Assembly: GCA_017532825.1 (NCBI GenBank) | Contig: JAFXIT010000009.1 | Span: forward strand, 1 to 42,637 | DNA: 42,637 bases | Source: Clostridia bacterium | GTDB taxonomy: Bacteria; Bacillota; Clostridia; Oscillospirales; QAMX01 | Direction of reading: 5' to 3' | In this document: positions 6,807-15,391 of the stretch, in pieces | Layout: each line of letters begins with the position of its first letter | How positions within the stretch are numbered: position 1 is the stretch's first letter | Made by a program: the position numbers and the translations under genes | Notes under the pieces: model-generated | What the model was told of the DNA's origin: nothing | The model's input: only the letters and a program-made list of their open reading frames with translations | Databases searched by the model: none

Positions 6807-8819
6807 TTATACTACCTCCGAGCGTTCAACGGTCATCCTTCCGCCCCTCATAAGCTCACGGACCGAAAGCATTCCGTTTTTCAGTATTTTTTCGTTAAAT
6901 ATAATCCTTTTGGCGTATTTACCTTTGCCTACGGTCTCGATCGAAAGGGTATTTCCCGTTGCAAGCTTTATCTCTGCACGCCTGACTCCCGGTACAAGTA
7001 CTACTGCAAGGTCCTTGCCTGCGATGGGGAAAATTCCGAGCATACACCATACGTACAGAGAAGACAGCGCACCCGAGTCGTTATTGCCGGGTATTCCACC
7101 CCTGCCGCCCGTGAACATATACTCAAGACCTGCCGAGAAAACCTCGCAGGCTCTGTCGTGTCTGCCTGCAAGGGCATAGGTTATCGGCGCTTCCATGTCG
7201 CTTTCGTTGTTAAAGCCCTCAAAGCGGCCAAGCTCCATTCCCCGTTCGATATATCTTCCGTCTCTTGGGTCGGTCGGTTGAACGACGGGGTCGGCCCCGT
7301 AGCCAAAAAACCTATCGAGCATTTCAATAAAACGCTCTCTCCCGCCCGCAAGAGCAATTCTTCTCTCCATATCGTCGCAGGGGCGGAAGGAATAGTTATA
7401 CCGACTTCCCTCGTAGTATTCCGAGTCCTTTGTGATATATCCGTCCTCATCAAACACGCTCTCCCAAAGGGAGCCGAGCCTTTCAAGACGAGATGCAAGG
7501 TCGGTCTTTCCCATCTCACGGGCAATACGGGCGGCATTTATACAGCCCTCGGCCATATCGAGGGTGTGTGTTGCGCTTCGGCAACGGCCGTGGAGGGTAA
7601 AGTCCTCCCTATCGGGATGGAATATATCCCTTTCGATTACCGAGAGCATCCTATCCGCATCCAGCTTCACTCCGTGGTAGTAGGCAGACATAAGGGCATA
7701 CGACCCAAGTAGCCTCGCCTGGGTATCCTCGTGGCGAAGCTCGGAGGACAGAGAAATGCTGTTTGGAATATATCCGAGGGTCTCGCCCGTCCTTATAAGT
7801 GACGCCGCGATCCTCTCGGAAACATCGGGACAGAGGGTAAACACCAGCGGAAGCTGGGTCTTATACATATCCCAAAGGGTCATAAAGTCGCAGAAAAAGG
7901 GGGACTTGTCCGACCAAAACAAGCTCTCCTCACCCCAATCGCAGGGCTTTACAAGACTGTGATAGAGGTTGGAATAAAACACGGTCTTGGTCTGCTCATC
8001 CGCATCAATGTCGATGCGTCCGAGCATTTCTTCCCACGCCGCAGAGGCCTCGGCCCTGCAACGGTCAAAAGAAGGCTTTGTAATGGGCAGTCTGTCCTTT
8101 GCTGCAGATGCAGATTTAAGCGAGATATTTACCGCAACAACGGCGGTTTTTCCGAATCCGCTGAATTCTGCCTTCAGTCCTTCGGCGCTTACCCTCGCAC
8201 CGTAGCATCTGGCAGATACGTAAAGGGTCACTCCCTGCATTACTACACGTGCGGTAACGCAGTCGCCCTCGAGCTTCAGCTCACCCTCGGTGCAGGAAAG
8301 CCTGCCGTGGTCCTCCGTAAGACCGTTGTTTGCAAAGTCTACGGTGACCCGTCCCCCATCCGAGCCGAAGCTGTAGCGGTGGAGGGCAAAATCGGGGCTG
8401 ACGGTCAGCTCGCATAGGATATCCTCAAGCCTTACCGAGTAAGATCCCGGGCAGGCAGTCTCATCGGAGGGTGTCCTACGCTCTGCACTGCCGTAGTGGG
8501 GCGTGGTGACGGCGTAGTTATAGTAATAGCCGACCGCCCCCGTACCCGAATGCTGGAGGTGAGAAAAGCCCAAGAGCTTGTTTCCGTCTGCAAAACGGTC
8601 GGGCTTGCCCGAGCAGTTTATAAGTCTGTCGCCGTATCCCGTCGGGTATCCGCCCGAAAACGGCGCAACAGACAGCCTGCCAAAGGGCAGCGTTGCCCCC
8701 GGAGAGGTATTACCTGTCTGTGCCTTTATAAAAAACCAGGTTGCGGCTATACCCTTCGGTGTCGGCAGCGAGATTTCGTCGTTTCCCTGAAAGACATCTA
8801 CGTATCTGCAGTATTTCAT
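6807..8819 (-). CDS. GH92 family glycosidase (alpha-mannosidase-like)
   Basis: About 670 residues, typical GH92 length. The family comprises calcium-dependent exo-alpha-mannosidases that trim N-glycans or mannans. Evidence: N-terminal TGNTSPGATLPFG (35-47), the middle DKSPFFCDFMTLWDMYKTQ, EGSRYNYSFRPCDD, FNNESDMEAP, and the C-terminal signature beginning GIPGNNDSGALSS near residue 575. No signal peptide, so it acts on imported oligosaccharides. ATG at 8819 is preferred over an in-frame TTG at 8831 because it follows the upstream stop by one base (TAATATG), which suggests reinitiation; no strong ribosome site is present. The signature reads GNND where GNDD or GNED is more usual; the second acidic residue is retained. 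Confidence 0.85.
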   Translation of the reverse strand: MKYCRYVDVFQGNDEISLPTPKGIAATWFFIKAQTGNTSPGATLPFGRLSVAPFSGGYPTGYGDRLINCSGKPDRFADGNKLLGFSHLQHSGTGAVGYYYNYAVTTPHYGSAERRTPSDETACPGSYSVRLEDILCELTVSPDFALHRYSFGSDGGRVTVDFANNGLTEDHGRLSCTEGELKLEGDCVTARVVMQGVTLYVSARCYGARVSAEGLKAEFSGFGKTAVVAVNISLKSASAAKDRLPITKPSFDRCRAEASAAWEEMLGRIDIDADEQTKTVFYSNLYHSLVKPCDWGEESLFWSDKSPFFCDFMTLWDMYKTQLPLVFTLCPDVSERIAASLIRTGETLGYIPNSISLSSELRHEDTQARLLGSYALMSAYYHGVKLDADRMLSVIERDIFHPDREDFTLHGRCRSATHTLDMAEGCINAARIAREMGKTDLASRLERLGSLWESVFDEDGYITKDSEYYEGSRYNYSFRPCDDMERRIALAGGRERFIEMLDRFFGYGADPVVQPTDPRDGRYIERGMELGRFEGFNNESDMEAPITYALAGRHDRACEVFSAGLEYMFTGGRGGIPGNNDSGALSSLYVWCMLGIFPIAGKDLAVVLVPGVRRAEIKLATGNTLSIETVGKGKYAKRIIFNEKILKNGMLSVRELMRGGRMTVERSEVV

Positions 8820-8820
8820 A

Positions 8821-11664
8821 TTATATGCCAAGTCTTACAAATGCATATCTTGGTGCATAGCTGTCGCTTGTGCCGTCCTCCCGCCAGCTTCCGAAAAGGG
8901 AAAAGGTGTAGGGACCCACTCCGTGGGGGTCAGCCTCGTGTGCCCAGTGATGCGGGCCAAGGAGGTTGCGGTTGGAGCTGATAACGGTTATACGGAGAGT
9001 ATTCTTTCCAATATTCAGGTTGGAAAGTATCACTTCATCGTCAAAGAACACCGTCTGCTCGCTTCCGCCGTTTACCGAAACGGTGACGGCAGCGTGCCTT
9101 CCCTTAAGAGGCAGACGGAGGCTTGGCTTATCGGCTTCAAGCTCACACTCAAAGGTGATGCTTCCCGCAAAGAAGGGATATCCGTTTTGGGTGATATTGC
9201 GGGGATCGAGCTCGGTCTTTGGCAGATCAACGGTAAAGCCGCCGTCGGATATGAGGCAGACGTCTCCGTCGGGACGGTATTGGGCGTTTACGCTGAAGCT
9301 TCCCCGCAGATAAACTGCCTCGATATCGGTATCGTAGGAAAGACAGTTTATAAGGCTTTCGGTACCGTCGGCGCAGTCAAAGAGCACCGAGTAGACGTGT
9401 TCGGCCTGGAAATAGTCAATAGCGAGAACGATCTCGTTGCGGCCGAGCCTGAGCATTTTTGCAACGTCTGCACGGATAAATCTCGGCTCGATGGTTCCCG
9501 AAGTGAATTCGGAGAGGGCCTTTCCGTTTACACTTACCTTGGGTGAGCCGGTATTCTCTATTTCAACGGATACCGTTTCGGGCAGAGCGGCGACGTCAAA
9601 GGTGTATCTGAGCCACCTCTTACCGTTTTTGCGTTCACGGAGAAGTCTGTCGGAGACGGCCATTACGTTGTAGGGTCCCTCCCAGCTCTCTCCGTCGTAG
9701 GACAGCTCGACAAGGTCGAGGGTCAGAGAGTTTTCGTCGGCCAAAACTATCTTCATCTGCTCGGGAAGAACGGCTATATCGCTGTCAAGCACTATAAGTG
9801 CGCTGTCACAGGGCTTGAAGGAAAGGCTGACAAGCAGATCCTCGCCGTCCTTGACGGCACTAAGTGGCTTTGTCTCCCCGCTCAGGACGTCCAGAAGTGC
9901 GGCAGATTCGGCCTTGACACGAAGCGTGCAGGTCTCGGCCTTTCTGTCGGAAAGATTTACAATGTATATAAATCTTCCGAACTCTCCGCTGCGATAGGTA
10001 GACCGAAGCTCGGAGCCGCTGTATTGTATGGAATACTCCTTCTGACGCATATCGTCAAATTCGACGTTGGAGACAAGGAAGGAGGTATCCGCAGGAGCAC
10101 CGTCAATATATTCGGGAGCCTTGCCCTCGAGCCATATCCTGCCGCCCGAGGCGACGTACTTTTTAAGGATCTCGGCAGTGGACGAGGTTATGTTGAGCAT
10201 TTCGGGCACGACTACGTACTTATATTTTCTCAGTCCCATACCGAGAAGTCCGTTTTCGACCGAGCCGTATTTTTCAAGCAGACGCTCGTCTATGTAGTGA
10301 TGGCATATATTTTCTCTGCCAAAGCGCTCAATAAGTCTAATAAATCTGCCCTCTATCTCTCCCGAGGCTCTTTCATTATTGCGGTTATAAACGAGGTAGG
10401 AGGAGGTAATGGGATGGATGATGCCGACCTCGGCAAACTCGTCACTCTCGGCAAGCATTGCGCCGATGTTGGTAAAGTAATCATTGAAGTCCTTAAATAC
10501 CTTTTCCGTCCAGGGGTTGCAGGAGGAGAAGAAGGTCGGATGGTCACGCTTGCGCTGACCTCTGACCGAATAGGGATAGAGGTGCTGGCATATTCTGTTG
10601 ACACCGTTGACAAACTGCCACTGGGCGATGCGCTTGAGCTCTCTGGGGGTAACGTCCCAGCCGGTGCAGGCAAAGGTCTCGGTCATGACCTGCTTTTTAC
10701 CAAGCTGTGCGGCCGCACTCGACACCTGCTTAGGCGAAAGCTCGGAGGATATTCCTCTGCCCAGCCAGTCTATGCCGGGAATATGCTCGTATTCATAAAA
10801 GGGCATGATGCCGGCACAGCACATCATCTGTCCGTTAAGGCCGGATTCCTCTATACTGTGGCCGGTGAGCATACAGTTATGCTCTTGGCACCACCTGTAT
10901 ATACGTCCCGCAAAGTTTTCGGTATAGAGGATATTCATCAGCCGCCAATATCTGAAGCGCAGCTCGTAAGCTCCCTCACAGTCGATAAACAGTGCGCCCA
11001 GACGGTCAAGCAGGTCCTCGCCGTAGGTCTCACGGTAGAGCGGTATTATACAAGGAGTATAGGCCGTGTCCCATCTGAAGTACTGCGGCTCGTCGGTGAA
11101 AAAGCCCTTCATGGCCTTTCCGAAGCTCTCTCCGCATTCCTTAAAGTATTCTTCATGGGTAAGCTCGATGAACCTATCGACGACCTCGGGGTTGCATATA
11201 TCGACGACGGAGGAGTTAGTCCTATCGTAGAGGCAGTAAAGCCTGTCCTCACCGCTGTATACACGCTCAAGCCTTTCGCCGTTTTTGCGGTATACGGCAA
11301 GCGCCTCGGGATCGAAGCCGTCATGCTCCTGCCACACAAGGAAGTGTGCAAGGTTTGACGGATCGTCAAGCAGCTTCATTCCCGCAAAGCCGCTGGGCCA
11401 TCCGTTCTCGTCATAACACCAGGCCTCCATACCGCACTTTTCAGCCTCGTCGATGCAGGCACGGATGGCGTCAAACCACTCCTTGCCCATGTATTCGGTG
11501 GTCAGTCCGCCACGTGCGTGCATAAAAAAGCCGCCGATACCCGCAGCCTTCATCTCACGTATCTGTGCGCGAAGGCTTTCGGGCTCGAGCGTATCGTTCC
11601 AGCTCCAAAAAGGAAAGCTCTTGTATTTGGAGAGATCTCCCGACAAGAATTTTTCTACGGTCAT
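8821..11664 (-). CDS. GH106-like glycoside hydrolase, large (putative alpha-L-rhamnosidase family)
   Basis: A 947-residue protein without signal peptide. Residues 17-90 carry FPFWSWNDTLEPESL, GIGGFFMHARGGL and CYDENGWPSG, followed by FFTDEP at 188-193 and TETFACTGWD at about 328-337. These mark the TIM-barrel and the likely acidic catalytic residues of GH106-like enzymes. The last 350 residues are beta-rich with jelly-roll-like segments (VSVEIENTG, RNEIVLAIDYFQ), as expected for the accessory sugar-binding domains. The ATG has a strong AGGAGGT site. It begins only 21 nt after the rsgA stop with no terminator between, so it appears to be co-transcribed with the housekeeping operon. The exact substrate is not deducible. 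Confidence 0.65.
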   Translation of the reverse strand: MTVEKFLSGDLSKYKSFPFWSWNDTLEPESLRAQIREMKAAGIGGFFMHARGGLTTEYMGKEWFDAIRACIDEAEKCGMEAWCYDENGWPSGFAGMKLLDDPSNLAHFLVWQEHDGFDPEALAVYRKNGERLERVYSGEDRLYCLYDRTNSSVVDICNPEVVDRFIELTHEEYFKECGESFGKAMKGFFTDEPQYFRWDTAYTPCIIPLYRETYGEDLLDRLGALFIDCEGAYELRFRYWRLMNILYTENFAGRIYRWCQEHNCMLTGHSIEESGLNGQMMCCAGIMPFYEYEHIPGIDWLGRGISSELSPKQVSSAAAQLGKKQVMTETFACTGWDVTPRELKRIAQWQFVNGVNRICQHLYPYSVRGQRKRDHPTFFSSCNPWTEKVFKDFNDYFTNIGAMLAESDEFAEVGIIHPITSSYLVYNRNNERASGEIEGRFIRLIERFGRENICHHYIDERLLEKYGSVENGLLGMGLRKYKYVVVPEMLNITSSTAEILKKYVASGGRIWLEGKAPEYIDGAPADTSFLVSNVEFDDMRQKEYSIQYSGSELRSTYRSGEFGRFIYIVNLSDRKAETCTLRVKAESAALLDVLSGETKPLSAVKDGEDLLVSLSFKPCDSALIVLDSDIAVLPEQMKIVLADENSLTLDLVELSYDGESWEGPYNVMAVSDRLLRERKNGKRWLRYTFDVAALPETVSVEIENTGSPKVSVNGKALSEFTSGTIEPRFIRADVAKMLRLGRNEIVLAIDYFQAEHVYSVLFDCADGTESLINCLSYDTDIEAVYLRGSFSVNAQYRPDGDVCLISDGGFTVDLPKTELDPRNITQNGYPFFAGSITFECELEADKPSLRLPLKGRHAAVTVSVNGGSEQTVFFDDEVILSNLNIGKNTLRITVISSNRNLLGPHHWAHEADPHGVGPYTFSLFGSWREDGTSDSYAPRYAFVRLGI

Positions 11665-11685
11665 ACTTATCAGACCTCCTGTGTT

Positions 11686-12561
11686 TTATTTAAGCATCCA
11701 CTCTTTTATGGGCTTGAGTTTCTTATACAGTTCGCAATAGCAATGGTGTCTGCTTTGGGCTATCCTTCCCGACCTTACGGCATCCACAACGGCACAGCCT
11801 TCGTCGGAAACGTGGGTACAGTCGCCGTATCGGCAGCTGCCTATCAGCTCGGAAAACTCCGGGAAGCAGTCACTGAGACGTCCTACGTCGGTCATCTCCA
11901 TCTCTATCGGGTCAAACGAGGAATAGCCCGGCGTGTCAGCTATGTATCCTCCGCCGAGCTTCATAAGCTCAATATGTCTTGTAGTCTGCTTTCCCCGTCC
12001 TATACGCTCGCTCAGTTCACCCGTGACCGCATTTGCAAGGCCGAGGGCGTTTATAAGGCTGGACTTTCCGACTCCCGAGCTTCCGGAAAGGACCGAAAGC
12101 CCTCCTTCCCTAGAGGAAAGGATACATTTGAGCTGTTCTATCCCCTCACCCGTTCTTGCGCTTACGGTAATAGAGGGTATGCCCGCCTCGCAATAGGCCT
12201 TTGCAAGCTCCGAGCCGTTGCAGGCATCGGTCTTGTTTATGACGAGCAAAGGCTCAAGGCCTTTGTAAAATGCAAAGGCCGTGAGTGAATCGAGCAATAT
12301 ATCTGCGGTGCGCGGCGGTGCAAGCGATGCCACTATTACCAGGCGGTCCACGTTTGCGACGGGCGGTCTTACAAGGCGGTTTTTGCGGGGCAGTATCTCG
12401 GTTATAACTGCCTCCTTGGGGTCAAACTCCACCCTGTCGCCCGCAAGGGGATGTATACGCTCTACACGGAATCTTCCGCAGGGGCGGCAGGCTACCCTGC
12501 CGTCTTTATTTTCGACCTCATAGATGGTGCTTGAGGTCTTTACAATAGTTCCTACTGCCAT
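11686..12561 (-). CDS. rsgA: Ribosome small-subunit-dependent GTPase A
   Basis: A 291-residue circularly permuted GTPase that assists 30S maturation and is stimulated by the ribosome (YloQ/RsgA). Order of motifs: an N-terminal OB-fold, G4 NKTD at 109-112, then G1 SGSSGVGKSS at about 159-168, then G3 DTPGYSSFD, which is the permuted arrangement. The C-terminal zinc finger shows CRYGDCTH and the HHCYC pair. The ATG follows the prkC stop with no gap, so translation is probably coupled. In Bacillus-type operons rpe and thiN usually follow; here glycosidase genes do. Confidence 0.95.
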   Translation of the reverse strand: MAVGTIVKTSSTIYEVENKDGRVACRPCGRFRVERIHPLAGDRVEFDPKEAVITEILPRKNRLVRPPVANVDRLVIVASLAPPRTADILLDSLTAFAFYKGLEPLLVINKTDACNGSELAKAYCEAGIPSITVSARTGEGIEQLKCILSSREGGLSVLSGSSGVGKSSLINALGLANAVTGELSERIGRGKQTTRHIELMKLGGGYIADTPGYSSFDPIEMEMTDVGRLSDCFPEFSELIGSCRYGDCTHVSDEGCAVVDAVRSGRIAQSRHHCYCELYKKLKPIKEWMLK

Positions 12562-14634
12562 TTATTCGGTTACGTCCCCCGTCCCGCTCGTTCCGGTCGT
12601 CTCATCCGGTATAACGGGCGGTGTACTCGGGTCGGGTATGTCAATGTTAAAGGATCTCCACTTGGACATATCTATGCTGACGTCCACCGTCACACTTCCC
12701 GTACGGAGAAGTCTCAGCGGGAGAAGGTTATCCGACTTGCTGTGAGGACCGCTGTAGATCAGCTCACCCGTATCGGCATAGGATATTTCAAGGAAGTACA
12801 TTGCGGGGATACCCGAATCGGTAGGCAGCTCTACCGTCCACTCATAACCGCCTACGGGAGGAATATACTCTGTGGCGGTGGAGAAATCAGCCGTGCTTCC
12901 GACCGTGGTAGCGGCCGTCGTGCCGCTGTCGGGCGAGGTCACGGTCAGTATGATCTCGGTACCCTTGGTCACCTTGGTGTTTCCGGGGACACTCTGATTG
13001 ATGACGTATCCCGGACCGAAGGCGTCGTTTTTCTCCGTCTGTATGGGGCCGACCGCAAGACCGAGGCCTATAAGCAGTTCTCTTGCACGTATCTCGGTGT
13101 AGCCAAAGAGGTTGGGCATAATTACCTCCTCGACCTCAACACCCGAGCTGATATAAAACACTACCGTATCGCCTGCAGTGATCTGGAGTCCTGCAAGAGG
13201 CGACGTACGGATTATGGAGTTTTTGGGGACGGTGGTAGACGTCTCGTAGATGCGCTGGATTATTATATCGTTCTCCATTATCTGCTTTAGCTGTTTTTCG
13301 GCAGCGTCAAAGGGAGAATTGACGTAGTTTGGCATAAGGGTGGTAAGGGTGCCCTTACTGACCGTAAGCTTTATAAGAGAGCCCTTCTTGACACGGGTAC
13401 CGTCGACACGGTCCTGGTCTATTATTATGCCGGCGGCGTATACCGAGCTGTAGCGCTCGTCGGCCTTTACAAACTCAAACCTGTCAGAGTTATCCCTGAC
13501 CACGTCGTCATAGTAAAACCCGACAAAGTTATCAACGATAACGTCCTCTCCGCCCGACGAGGGAGAAAGGATGGATATCCACAGTGCGGCTATACCTGCG
13601 GCAAGGACTAAAAGGACAAGCAGTGCCGCCATTACGGGCATGAGGTTGACCTTTTTCTTTGCTGCAGTACCGTCTCCGCCGTTGCGCACGACGGGCACGG
13701 GCTCCGTATTTCTGGAATTCTGTGCATTTGCGGCAACGGGAACGTATCTTACCGTCATATCGCCCGACATCTCGGCTCCTATCTTGCCGGGAAGGAAGCC
13801 GACGGGATCACGCTTGAAGGACTCCAGATCGTCTATCATCTCCCCTGCCGTACGGTATCTGGCGTCCGGCTCGGGATTCATGGCCTTTAAAAGTATCCAC
13901 TCAAGACCGTTTGGTACCGAGGAATTGATGCGTGAGGGAGGTACGGGAGCAGCGCTGAGGTGCTGCATGGCAATAGCCACGGGGGTGTCTCCCTTGTAGG
14001 GAAGCTCACCTGTGAGCATTTCGTAGAGCATTACACCGACCGAATATACGTCGGCTCTGCCGTCAAGATCTCCGCCGCGGACCTGCTCGGGGGACATATA
14101 GTGGACCGAGCCGAAGGTGCTCTCGGCGGCCGCAGTCTGGTCACCCGTGCCTATCCTGGCAATGCCGAAATCGGCTACCTTTACCGTGCCGTCACGGAGG
14201 ATCATCACGTTTTGGGGCTTAATATCACGGTGGATTATATTGCGGTTATGGGCATGCTCGAGCGCCCTGAGTATCTGTATGGAAAAATGGACCGCTTCCT
14301 TGGGCGTCATCGCTCCGCGCTGGTTCATATACTGCTTAAGGGTTATTCCGTCAATGAGCTCCATTACGAAATAATCCATATCCTCACGTGCACCAACGTC
14401 AAGAACGCTGATTATATTCTGTTGATTGAGCTTGGACACAGCCTCGCTCTCGGCAAGGAAGTTGCGCCGTACCTTTTCGTCTGCACGCATCTCCTGCTTA
14501 AGAATCTTTACAGCTACCATGCGGTTAAGCTTTTTATCCTTTGCCTTGTAAACTACCGCCATACCGCCCGTACCGATTATTTCAAGCATCTCATAGCGGG
14601 AGTCAAGGACCTTGTTAAGATAAGCGTCCGTCAT
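12562..14634 (-). CDS. prkC: Membrane Ser/Thr protein kinase with PASTA domains
   Basis: A 690-residue Hanks-type kinase that senses muropeptides or lipid II outside and phosphorylates Ser/Thr of cytoplasmic targets. Kinase domain at 14-275: glycine loop GTGGMAVVYKA, Lys43, HRDIKPQN (catalytic Asp137), DFG (155-157). One transmembrane helix at about 334-356 follows a Lys patch. Three PASTA repeats lie near 366-427, 430-498 and 503-568. A further segment of about 120 residues after the last PASTA ends in a Pro/Thr-rich tail, longer than in the Bacillus enzyme. The ribosome site AAAGGTG precedes the ATG. It is paired with the phosphatase prpC 13 nt upstream. Confidence 0.95.
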   Translation of the reverse strand: MTDAYLNKVLDSRYEMLEIIGTGGMAVVYKAKDKKLNRMVAVKILKQEMRADEKVRRNFLAESEAVSKLNQQNIISVLDVGAREDMDYFVMELIDGITLKQYMNQRGAMTPKEAVHFSIQILRALEHAHNRNIIHRDIKPQNVMILRDGTVKVADFGIARIGTGDQTAAAESTFGSVHYMSPEQVRGGDLDGRADVYSVGVMLYEMLTGELPYKGDTPVAIAMQHLSAAPVPPSRINSSVPNGLEWILLKAMNPEPDARYRTAGEMIDDLESFKRDPVGFLPGKIGAEMSGDMTVRYVPVAANAQNSRNTEPVPVVRNGGDGTAAKKKVNLMPVMAALLVLLVLAAGIAALWISILSPSSGGEDVIVDNFVGFYYDDVVRDNSDRFEFVKADERYSSVYAAGIIIDQDRVDGTRVKKGSLIKLTVSKGTLTTLMPNYVNSPFDAAEKQLKQIMENDIIIQRIYETSTTVPKNSIIRTSPLAGLQITAGDTVVFYISSGVEVEEVIMPNLFGYTEIRARELLIGLGLAVGPIQTEKNDAFGPGYVINQSVPGNTKVTKGTEIILTVTSPDSGTTAATTVGSTADFSTATEYIPPVGGYEWTVELPTDSGIPAMYFLEISYADTGELIYSGPHSKSDNLLPLRLLRTGSVTVDVSIDMSKWRSFNIDIPDPSTPPVIPDETTGTSGTGDVTE

Positions 14635-14647
14635 ATTTTTTGCACCT

Positions 14648-15391
14648 TTACATCATTTTATGGTGGTAGAGGACCACCGTTATGTTGTCTGTTCCGCCCT
14701 GTCGGTTTGCCATAAGTATCAGCTCGTTACAGCACTCCGAAACGTCCGTACAGCTCTTGACGACCGAAAGTATCTCCTCGTCGTCAAGCATATTGGTCAG
14801 TCCGTCGGAGCAAAGGAGGATACGGTCCTCCTCAAGCAGGCTTACCGTATAGAACTCCGGCTCGGCTGTATCGCTGGTACCTACGGCACGGGTGATATAG
14901 TTTTTTGCCGGATAGGTCTTTGCCTGTTCGGGTGTCAGCTCACCCCTGCGTACCATCTCCTCGGCGACCGAATGATCGTTGGTTATACGCTCGATCTTCT
15001 CTCCGCGTATAATATATGCACGGCTGTCGCCCACATTCATTATCATTGCATCGTCGCCGTCAATGCTTGCCGCAACGATGGTCGTTCCCATTCCGCTGCA
15101 GTTTACATCCTCGCAGGACTTTCGGTAGATAACCGAATTTGTCTCGGTCAAGGCCTCAAGCATAACAGCATGCATATAATCGAGTGACATTCCCGGCTTT
15201 CTTCGCCTTGAAAAGCTGTCGGAGAACAGATCGGCGGCCATCTCGCTGGCAATGTCTCCCGCTCTTGCTCCGCCCATTCCGTCACAGACCATAAGCAGTG
15301 CCTGGTCAAGCTCATAGTGAAGCTCTACACGAAAATCGTCCTGATTCTGTTTTCTTTGCATTCCGATATCGGTAGCACCCGTAGCCGTCAT
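14648..15391 (-). CDS. prpC: PP2C-type protein phosphatase, partner of PrkC
   Basis: A 247-residue manganese/magnesium-dependent Ser/Thr phosphatase that reverses phosphorylation by PrkC. PP2C motifs are in order: QDDF near the start, CDGMGGARAGD (metal Asp), NVGDSRAY, LCSDGLTN and GGTDNITVVL at the C-terminus. Length matches the minimal bacterial PP2C family (Stp1/PrpC), with no transmembrane segment. Its ATG overlaps the rlmN stop by four bases (ATGA), and prkC follows after 13 nt. This order (rlmN-prpC-prkC-rsgA) is conserved across Firmicutes and supports the assignment. Confidence 0.95.
   Translation of the reverse strand: MTATGATDIGMQRKQNQDDFRVELHYELDQALLMVCDGMGGARAGDIASEMAADLFSDSFSRRRKPGMSLDYMHAVMLEALTETNSVIYRKSCEDVNCSGMGTTIVAASIDGDDAMIMNVGDSRAYIIRGEKIERITNDHSVAEEMVRRGELTPEQAKTYPAKNYITRAVGTSDTAEPEFYTVSLLEEDRILLCSDGLTNMLDDEEILSVVKSCTDVSECCNELILMANRQGGTDNITVVLYHHKMM

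Noticed and set aside
6357..7712. A 451-codon plus-strand frame over the GH92 and GH106-like genes
   Set aside because: It is antisense to two convincing genes, crosses their boundary, and its translation resembles no family.
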